This document shows positions 58,003 through 64,000 of a stretch of DNA of 64,000 nt, in pieces; within the stretch, counting starts at the first letter, position 1, and the number at the start of each line of letters is the position of its first letter. The stretch spans positions 5,828,001-5,892,000 of the forward strand of contig NZ_CP107853.1 in the NCBI RefSeq assembly GCF_036013525.1, given 5' to 3'. The notes below the pieces were generated by a model that saw nothing but the letters and a program-made list of their open reading frames with translations, did no database searches and was not told where the DNA came from. This stretch comes from Nonomuraea sp. NBC_00507 (GTDB lineage Bacteria; Actinomycetota; Actinomycetes; Streptosporangiales; Streptosporangiaceae). The translations under genes and the position numbers were made by a program.

Positions 58003-58576
58003 TGATCAAACTCACGGACGGTCACGCCAGCTACTCAGTCGTCACCCAGTGCGCACGAGGTGAATGCTTACGCGATCACCTTGATGATCGCCGCCGAACT
58101 CCTCGGCCAGGCCGCGCTTCTGGAACGCCCGCGTGTCCACCGCCTCCGTGTGCTCCTCAAGGGTGATTCATCTACCACGCAGGGTTGAGGTGCGTGGTGA
58201 CGTACACCGTGCGATTGAGGCAGAAATCGACTCCCGCATTGATGCTGCAACCGCCCCGGCTCCTTTACGGTTACGCAGTCGGCCAGGTCCGGCCGCCGCA
58301 CCATACTTCTCACCGTCCTCCACGTCCGTCTTCAGCCCGTCGGCTTCGGGGAGGCTCTGCGCGGACGGGCACAGCGTCAACGGTCACAGCGGCCGTCGTC
58401 ATCATGGCGACGAGCCTTCTTTCCGCTAGTGACTCGTTGGCCAGCAATTCCCAGAAACGCATTGTTTGCCTGCCTGATGAGGGCTGCCGAACAATCGTGC
58501 CGCCATGATCCTGGTGGCACTGGCCCCCTCTGCGATGGGTGGGTCTGTTGTGGGTGTGTCAAAAGGGAGATCGTGG
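58003..58576. other. Decayed intergenic region with short coding remnants
   Basis: No intact gene is seen in 574 bases. On the minus strand two short stretches read like natural protein. One runs about 58172-58256 and ends ...CLNRTVYVTTHLNPAW before a TAG. The other, 58042-58167, includes EEHTEAVDTRAFQKRGLAEE and is in another frame. Stops and frame changes separate them, so they look like remains of one or two lost genes that I cannot identify. Confidence 0.4.
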
Positions 58577-59902
58577 ATGGAACCAGTTAACCTCCGCTCC
58601 CGCGGATCGCGACGCGCGCTCATCGCCGTTGCTGTCGTTCTGCTGTTACAGGTGGTGGCTCCCGCCGCCGCTACCGCCGCGTCGCCCCTGCCGACCGGCT
58701 TTCCCGACACATGTGCGCCGAAGGCGCGCTCGGGTGCTGCCCGTGGCGCCTGTGTTCGTCTGCTGTCCGCCTCGCAGGCTCAGGCGATCAAGGCGCGCAG
58801 CAACGCCGTCCGCCAACGTGCGCTTCGCGTAGACCTGCCAGATGAGTGCGGGTTCGTCGGCGAGGTGTTCGCTCCGAACCCTGATCGGTTCACCTCCTGC
58901 AGCGACCTGTTCTGGGAGCTGTATCTGTACGAGCGGCGTAGCGATGGCACGGTCGTGACGACTGGGGCGCTGACGGTGGAAAACCTGCAGTGGACGCGAT
59001 ATGTCTTCAACTCGCTGACGTGGGAACACGGCGTATCCGTGTTCGTCTATTACGGCAGCGGCACACTCGCCAACGGCACGCAGGCGCTGGCGACGTCGCT
59101 GTGCGCGGCGAACCCCGACTGCGCCGTCACCGGCGCTGGCGCCCCGGCCAGCGTGGCGGTGAATCTCGCGCCAGGTGCCGACAATTCCTGGATCTGGAGA
59201 GAGACCGACACCGGACCGGCTCTGAACCTGGAGAAGGGGATGACCTTTCATGACCTGCTCGGCATGTCCCTGGCCTCCTCCACTACGCCGGGCGGCGACT
59301 GGCACATGCAAGACAGCTACCTGATCGGCCGATGCGACGCGATGGTGGGTCGCAACAAGGGGTGCGTCAACCCCGAGTACATTCCCACCCTGTCCCTCTC
59401 CCAGACGCAGTTCGGCGCCTCGGCCGCCATGATCAAGTGGGCGCAGATCCACCTGCGCGACCAGTGGGGGTATAGGCCCAGCGGCAGTCCGCTGCACCGC
59501 TTCGCCGACGATGAGGGACCCAACCGTAGGGTCATCTGCGACGGAACCTGGGTCGCTGACGAAGTGATGAACGCCGCGCTGGCGGCCTACGGCCCCGACG
59601 AAAGGGACTCCTGTGATGAGTTCGCGTTCGCGTCCAGCTACGAGTCGGGCAACCTGAAGGGCGTCACCAGCGGCGCGCAATGCGCCCAAGTCACGGCCAT
59701 CCGCACCGACACGACCAACACCGATCAGGCCAAGGACTGGAACGACATCTCCCCCGTCGGGGTGTTCACCGGTGCTGAGCGGTGCGTGCGCGGCCATATT
59801 CCGCAGAAGTTGAACACGGCGTTAGGCGGGGAACTGGGGCGGTTTTCCCCGGCTGTCCGGCTGCTGGATCGGGACCCCTACTGGCTGGACATCGTCCCAT
59901 GA
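58577..59902 (+). CDS. Secreted protein with C-terminal NucA/NucB-like nuclease domain
   Basis: This 441-residue exported protein has a basic n-region, a hydrophobic core (ALIAVAVVLLLQVVAPAAAT) and Ala-rich cleavage region. The N-terminal and middle parts, with several Cys pairs, are unknown. The last 120 residues resemble the NucA/NucB DNase family: VICDGTWVADEVMNAALAAY, the key SCDEFAFASSYESG block and a terminal RLLDRDPYWLDI. A secreted DNase or nuclease-like role is inferred; some relatives are toxins of larger proteins. The ATG at 58577 follows AGGGAG; earlier in-frame starts lie outside the signal peptide. The next gene starts 108 bases downstream. Confidence 0.78.
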   Translation: MEPVNLRSRGSRRALIAVAVVLLLQVVAPAAATAASPLPTGFPDTCAPKARSGAARGACVRLLSASQAQAIKARSNAVRQRALRVDLPDECGFVGEVFAPNPDRFTSCSDLFWELYLYERRSDGTVVTTGALTVENLQWTRYVFNSLTWEHGVSVFVYYGSGTLANGTQALATSLCAANPDCAVTGAGAPASVAVNLAPGADNSWIWRETDTGPALNLEKGMTFHDLLGMSLASSTTPGGDWHMQDSYLIGRCDAMVGRNKGCVNPEYIPTLSLSQTQFGASAAMIKWAQIHLRDQWGYRPSGSPLHRFADDEGPNRRVICDGTWVADEVMNAALAAYGPDERDSCDEFAFASSYESGNLKGVTSGAQCAQVTAIRTDTTNTDQAKDWNDISPVGVFTGAERCVRGHIPQKLNTALGGELGRFSPAVRLLDRDPYWLDIVP

Positions 59903-60010
59903 CACCGGCGAGCCGATGTGCAAGCACCGCCGATGGAGAGCCCGAACTCTTCCGATCATGCCCGCTCCGTGAGTGCCGTCCAATCTGCTGGCGAAAAGGA
60001 CACCAGGCGT

Positions 60011-60586
60011 ATGAGCACAGCGACCCCTCCACCTGAACCGGCTGCCCAGCGGCTCACGCGGCGCTCCCTGTTACGTGTCTCCGGCACGGCGAGCGCCGCC
60101 GCGCTGATCGCCACCCCCGCGCTGGCCTCCCCGGCGGCTGCCCGCCCCATGCTGTCGCAAGAGCAACTGCTCATGGTTTTGCAGGTGGCCAAGGCGGGCG
60201 CGGTCTACCCGATCGAGGTACCCGGGTTCGGCGAGTCCGGCAGCGCTGCCACCCGCGCCAGCGCCACCCGGCTGCAGGCGGCGCAAACCCGGCTGCGGCC
60301 TGACCGGCTGACCCAGGTGGCCGCGGGAGCCGACCTGCTCATCGCCCGGGGTCTGCTGGGCGTGCCGCGTCTGGCGCTGCTGGCCGGGATCGGGAAGGCG
60401 TCCGCGGTCGCGACCGGCGACGAGCAGCGGGCCATCATCGCGGTGGCGGCGCTGGGCGCCGCGACCGTGGCCCGGCACTTCGACCCGAACGCGGCCCACC
60501 CGGCCACCGTGTGGGTCGGCCTGTTACGCCGTCTGCATCAACGCGGCCACCAGCCGCGCATGCTTCGTCACGTGGAGGGCTCATGA
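60011..60586 (+). CDS. Unknown Tat-exported helical protein
   Basis: This 191-residue protein has a twin-arginine signal (LTRRSLLRVSGTASAAALIA) followed by an Ala-rich cleavage region. The mature part (about 145 residues) is predicted mostly helical and Ala-rich, without Cys. I recognise no family. Its stop overlaps the ATG of the protease-like gene (ATGA), so the two are translationally coupled. AAAGGA precedes the ATG at 60011. It is the first gene of the tight run that continues to the window edge. Confidence 0.68.
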   Translation: MSTATPPPEPAAQRLTRRSLLRVSGTASAAALIATPALASPAAARPMLSQEQLLMVLQVAKAGAVYPIEVPGFGESGSAATRASATRLQAAQTRLRPDRLTQVAAGADLLIARGLLGVPRLALLAGIGKASAVATGDEQRAIIAVAALGAATVARHFDPNAAHPATVWVGLLRRLHQRGHQPRMLRHVEGS

Positions 60587-62907
60587 GGTTTGACGCCGCG
60601 ACCGAGGCCCGCCTCCATCAGGGCAAGCGGCACATTCTCGATACCTTCGGCGCCGACCCCAACGTCACTGGTGCCGGCATCGGCTTCCGCCAGCGTGGCG
60701 GCCGCTGGACCGGCCAGCCGTCGGTCGTGGTCATGGTCGCCAGGAAACGCCATGCGGCGCTGGTGTCACGTCGGCGGCTGCTGCCCAAGACCATCCAGAT
60801 CGAGGGCCGCACCACTCAGGTCGACGTGATTCAGGCCGGGCCGTTTCACACCGGCTGGTCGGCACCGGTGCGCGAGCACAGCAATGTGGCCGACCTCGAT
60901 GATCCGATCGTCGAACGGATCCGCCCGGTGCAGCCCGGCTGCAGCATCTCTCGCGGCTCCGAGAAGGCCGCGGGCACGCTCGGCTTGTTCGTTGTCGACA
61001 ACACCGACGGCGCCGCGTGCCTGCTGTCGAACAACCACGTGCTGGCCGACATGGGCCGCGCCGCGATCGGCGACCCAATCGTGCAGCCCGGCGGCTACGA
61101 CGGCGGTGTCGCGACCCGCGACACGATCGCCCTGCTGAAGCGCTGGGTCCCCACCCCGGGCGCCAGGACCAACGTGGATGCGGCCATCGCCCAGCTCACC
61201 GACCGAACCCTCTACGACATGCGGCCGGCCCGCAACCTGATGCCGCAGCTGGCGACCAACCATCCAGTCGTCGGCATCGTCACCGCCGGAGACATTTTCG
61301 GCGGCTGCCTGCTGACCCGGATCGACGCCGCGCTCACCGCCCTCAACGTGGACTTGATCGTTCCGGCTCCGGACGGCAGCCTGGTGCCCGCCGCCAGCCT
61401 GGCCGCCTCGGCCGCCGGGCCGATGAGGGGGGTGGTGGCCCCCTATCCGGGAATGGTCATCGAGAAGGTGGGCCGGACCACCGGATACACCTCCAGCAGG
61501 ATCGGGGCTGTGGGAGTGGAGGCAGAGGTGGAAACCCCCGCCGGTATCTTCACCTACACCGACCTGGCCTTTACCCCGTACTTTAACTTGGCGGGCGACT
61601 CCGGATCGGTGGTCTACCGCGGCGGCAACGGCGCCACTCTGGTCCCGCCCGACTACTACCCCTGCCCAATCCTGCCCGTCCTCGAAGAGTACTACTGGGT
61701 GGTCCCCTTCACCGCCGAGGAGGAAACGGCCGACAGGGTGCGTGATGAGTTCTTCGCCCAAAGCCTGCTCGGCCGGCTGCTGCTGCGCCTGCCCTACCTT
61801 AACGAGACCAGCCTGCGCGAGAGGCTGTACGGCAAATGGGCCAGTCGAGATGAGGAGATAGCAGCCTTCGAATTCTACGACAAGTACCGCGATTTCATGA
61901 TCAACGTCCTCAACGATCCGAACTCGCCGGAGGTCGTCACCCAAGAGCACTTGGATGATGCGGCAGAGGTGATCCAAGGCTTGCGGCAAACCGTGCTCTA
62001 CCCCGATGAAGGCCAGCTCGCCCGCACTCTCTACGATCGGGCTCTGGTTCCGATCAAAGGAATGACCCGCAGCCAGGTCAGGACCTACATGGACGACCGG
62101 GCTGTGTTCGACCTGGTGCTGGCCGAGCTGAAAAAGGCGCCGAGTATCGAGGTGTTCGGCCCCGCCGAGCTGCCCCGCATGCCGGATCCGGCCGCCTGGT
62201 GGAAGCTCGACGGCGACACCGTGGATGCTTCCGGCAACGGCCGGACGGCCACCTTGCACGGCCTCACGTCCTGGATCGGCGACGGCCAGGTGGGCGGCGC
62301 GTTACGGACGGGCGCCAACGGTTACGCGATCACGGCCGAGCCGGTGGTGGATCTGAACGCGAGTTTCACCGTCGCCGGCTGGTTCCGCATCACCCAGGAC
62401 CTGACGGCCGATTCGTTCTTCACAGCCGTCGCCCAGGGCAGCAACCCCGACGCGGGATTTCAGCTCGGCGTGCACGCCGACCGCTGGTGGTTCCACCTCC
62501 CCGGCGCCTTGCTGCCGACCGAGTCCGCCATCGCCGCCAGCACGGGTACCTGGACGCACGTGGCCGCGGTCTACACCGCCGCGGCCAAGACCATCCGGCT
62601 CCACCTGGACGGCCGCTGGACAAGCCCGGCCTCATCAGTGAGCGATCAGACGCGCACCAGCACGGGCGGTGTGACGATCGGCGCGGTGATCCTGCCCAGC
62701 CAGACCACCTACTGGAACGGCGACATCGACGACCTGCGCCTCTACCAGCAGGCACTGACCCCGGCACAGATCTACGACCTAGTCCAGCAGGCCGGTGGCC
62801 CGGCACGCCTTGACGGGTCATCCACACCGCCGCGGGCCCAGCACACCGGGCCGGACGCGCAGCGGCGGCTTCTGGAGCGGCTGAAAATCCCCCGGCGGGG
62901 CCGGTGA
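60583..62907 (+). CDS. Signal-less trypsin-like serine protease fused to a LamG-type domain
   Basis: This 774-residue protein has no signal peptide. A nucleophile-elbow-like triad is visible: His in LLSNNHVLAD (H152), Asp in TNVDAAIAQL (D199) and Ser in LAGDSGSVVYR (S340). The strand GRTTGYTSSRIGAVGVEAEV before the Ser matches S1-like peptidases. A helical region of about 170 residues follows. A concanavalin/LamG-like jellyroll occupies about residues 534-736 (AAWWKLDGDTVDASGNGRTA, then ASFTVAGWFRIT and DIDDLRLYQQALTPAQI). Start and stop overlap both neighbours by four bases. The substrate is unknown, and an inner-cell location would be unusual for this fold combination. Confidence 0.8.
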   Translation: MRFDAATEARLHQGKRHILDTFGADPNVTGAGIGFRQRGGRWTGQPSVVVMVARKRHAALVSRRRLLPKTIQIEGRTTQVDVIQAGPFHTGWSAPVREHSNVADLDDPIVERIRPVQPGCSISRGSEKAAGTLGLFVVDNTDGAACLLSNNHVLADMGRAAIGDPIVQPGGYDGGVATRDTIALLKRWVPTPGARTNVDAAIAQLTDRTLYDMRPARNLMPQLATNHPVVGIVTAGDIFGGCLLTRIDAALTALNVDLIVPAPDGSLVPAASLAASAAGPMRGVVAPYPGMVIEKVGRTTGYTSSRIGAVGVEAEVETPAGIFTYTDLAFTPYFNLAGDSGSVVYRGGNGATLVPPDYYPCPILPVLEEYYWVVPFTAEEETADRVRDEFFAQSLLGRLLLRLPYLNETSLRERLYGKWASRDEEIAAFEFYDKYRDFMINVLNDPNSPEVVTQEHLDDAAEVIQGLRQTVLYPDEGQLARTLYDRALVPIKGMTRSQVRTYMDDRAVFDLVLAELKKAPSIEVFGPAELPRMPDPAAWWKLDGDTVDASGNGRTATLHGLTSWIGDGQVGGALRTGANGYAITAEPVVDLNASFTVAGWFRITQDLTADSFFTAVAQGSNPDAGFQLGVHADRWWFHLPGALLPTESAIAASTGTWTHVAAVYTAAAKTIRLHLDGRWTSPASSVSDQTRTSTGGVTIGAVILPSQTTYWNGDIDDLRLYQQALTPAQIYDLVQQAGGPARLDGSSTPPRAQHTGPDAQRRLLERLKIPRRGR

Positions 62908-63854
62908 GCGCACCGATGTTCACCCATGCCCCGCTCGAGCTGGTCCGCGAGCGTCTGATCGGGCTGGCCGCGCGCCTGCCCCCGCCGCTGCGGCCCGCCG
63001 CGTACGCACTGGTCGCCCGCGGCGGCAAGCTCCTGCGGCCACGCCTGCTGCTGGCGTGCACTCGCCTGGGCGCAGCACCGGCGGACCCGACGGTCAAGGC
63101 GGCCGCCATGGTCGAGCTGGTGCATGTGGCGTCGCTGCTGCACGACGATGTGATCGACAAGGCGGCGAGCCGGCGCGGCGGACCGTCGGCACACGTGACG
63201 GCCGGCTCGGAACAGGCGGTGCTGGCCGGGCTCGCTGTCTTCGCCCTGGCCGGGATGGACGCGGCCGACCTGGGGCCCGGCGTCGCGCGCGCCACATCGC
63301 AGGCGATCGCCCAGATCGCCTCCGGCGAGCTGCTGGATGTCGAACGCGCCTTCAACACCGCGCTGCCGATCGAGGACTACGTAGCCCTGGTACGCGCCAA
63401 GACCGGCCTGCTGTTCCAACTGTCCTGCCAGCTCGGCGCCTGCTTGGCCCAGGCCCCCGCCGAACAGGTAGCGGCAGCGGCCCGCTTCGGCCAAGCGCTG
63501 GGCATCGCCTTCCAGATCCTGGACGACTGCCTGGAGATGAACCCCGATCACCAAGCGGGCAAGCCGACCCAGACCGACCACACACTCGGCCTTTTCGGCG
63601 CGCCCACCCTGTATGCGCTGCACGCCGACACCACCGGCGATCTCGCGCACCTGCTCATGTCACCGGCCTTCGCCCCCGACGACATGATCGCCGTGCGCGC
63701 GCTGGTGGCCGAACTCGGCGGCATCGACGCCGCCACACGGCTCGCGCAGCAGTGGCGTGACCAAGCCATGGCGGCGTTGGACGCGTTACCTGTCGGCCCG
63801 GCCAAGGACGACCTGACCGATATCGCCGCCGGCCTGATGCCAGGCCCCCGATGA
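62904..63854 (+). CDS. Polyprenyl diphosphate synthase-like protein
   Basis: This 316-residue protein resembles trans-prenyltransferases. It has GGKLLRPRLLLA, the first Asp-rich motif LLHDDVID (D81, D82, D85), and the second motif LDDCLE (D207, D208, E211), where most members have DDxxD. It is slightly shorter than typical (around 330-350), and the Lys/Gln-rich chain-length region reads ASGELLDVERAF. It may make a C15-C50 prenyl diphosphate; chain length cannot be read reliably. GTG at 62904 overlaps the protease stop, and its own stop overlaps the next ATG. MEP-route dxs lies elsewhere in the window. Confidence 0.85.
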   Translation: MSAPMFTHAPLELVRERLIGLAARLPPPLRPAAYALVARGGKLLRPRLLLACTRLGAAPADPTVKAAAMVELVHVASLLHDDVIDKAASRRGGPSAHVTAGSEQAVLAGLAVFALAGMDAADLGPGVARATSQAIAQIASGELLDVERAFNTALPIEDYVALVRAKTGLLFQLSCQLGACLAQAPAEQVAAAARFGQALGIAFQILDDCLEMNPDHQAGKPTQTDHTLGLFGAPTLYALHADTTGDLAHLLMSPAFAPDDMIAVRALVAELGGIDAATRLAQQWRDQAMAALDALPVGPAKDDLTDIAAGLMPGPR

Positions 63855-64000
63855 ACCACCAGGAGAACCGCCAGGTTGACCTGCTGGTCGTGGGAGCCGG
63901 GCCCGCCGGTGCCGCCGCCGCGATCGAGGCGTCCCGCCACGGGCTGCACGTCGTGATCGCCGATCCCGGACAGTCCCGGTCACCCGCTGACGTGATCGTG
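63851..64000 (+). CDS. FAD-dependent oxidoreductase, N-terminal part (runs off the window)
   Basis: Only about 50 codons are inside the window. They hold an FAD/NAD-binding beta-alpha-beta motif (LLVVGAGPAGAAAAIEASRH, then LHVVIADPG). This is typical of geranylgeranyl-reductase-like and other class A flavoproteins. Linkage to a polyprenyl synthase suggests a prenyl-chain reductase or an epoxidase/oxidase of a terpenoid, but that is inference. The ATG overlaps the preceding stop (ATGA). No conclusion on the rest of the protein is possible. Confidence 0.65.
   Translation, partial: MNHQENRQVDLLVVGAGPAGAAAAIEASRHGLHVVIADPGQSRSPADVIV

Noticed and set aside
62904..64000. Calling the right end a terpene or carotenoid biosynthetic cluster
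   Set aside because: A prenyl synthase and 50 codons of a flavoprotein are not enough. No cyclase, phytoene synthase or other cluster enzyme lies inside the window.

Overview
The window is high-GC DNA (roughly 70% by eye) with GTG starts, four-base stop/start overlaps and many actinobacterial families: DUF1707, DUF3000, DUF6879, DUF4349, DUF993, LCP proteins, HemQ and DXS. It looks like chromosome from a filamentous actinomycete, most likely Streptosporangiales (Nonomuraea-like). That placement is an inference from gene content. From memory, the backbone acnA - xylFGH/ROK - dxs - fadAB - hemE/DUF3000/rnd resembles a conserved Streptomyces region, here expanded with accessory genes. No rRNA, tRNA, CRISPR array or intact insertion sequence was seen.

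Layout. 0.3-3.1 kb: aconitase with an elaborate promoter. 3.1-6.2 kb: a membrane hydrolase, a PadR/DUF1707 pair and a DUF6879 protein. 6.2-14.4 kb: a beta-mannosidase and Opp-type ABC transporter operon preceded by two CebR-type operators. 14.5-16 kb: a secreted zinc metallopeptidase and a MazEF-like module. 16-17.3 kb: TauE/SafE and a shortened GrpB. 17.4-21.9 kb: xylFGH and a ROK repressor. 21.9-24.4 kb: three more paralogous zinc metallopeptidases in tandem. 24.5-29 kb: dxs, a DedA protein, an amino-acid permease and a subtilisin-inhibitor-like protein. 29-32.4 kb: a fadA/fadB beta-oxidation operon. 32.5-37 kb: an LCP protein, a divergent SDR/TetR pair and a repeat-rich membrane protein. 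37-43 kb: a LacI regulator with a TIM-barrel enzyme, a phosphodiesterase, a rifampin-phosphotransferase-like enzyme and a methyltransferase. 43-46.3 kb: a Gfo/Idh/MocA - DUF993 - isomerase operon whose operator matches the one at the LacI gene. 46.5-49.3 kb: a LigD-type polymerase, MsrB and an unknown anchored protein. 49.4-56.4 kb: haem genes (hemQ, hemY, hemE), DUF4349, DUF3000 and RNase D. 56.4-58.5 kb: a decayed zone with 75-bp tandem repeats, a frameshifted AhpD-like pseudogene and a response regulator lacking its N-terminus. 58.6-64 kb: a NucA/NucB-like secreted nuclease followed by a tightly overlapping run: Tat-exported unknown protein, signal-less trypsin-like/LamG protein, polyprenyl synthase and the start of an FAD oxidoreductase.

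How the genes fit together. Much of the window is nutrient acquisition: beta-mannosides or cello-oligosaccharides, xylose, fatty acids, and an unidentified sugar or polyol handled by the LacI-linked dehydrogenase operon. Around this sit secreted metallopeptidases and a secreted protease inhibitor. HemE, HemY and HemQ are three enzymes of the coproporphyrin-dependent haem route. The 60.0-64.0 kb run is the least explained part and the best candidate for an undescribed system. It couples isoprenoid-type enzymes to an apparently cytosolic serine-protease/lectin-fold protein.
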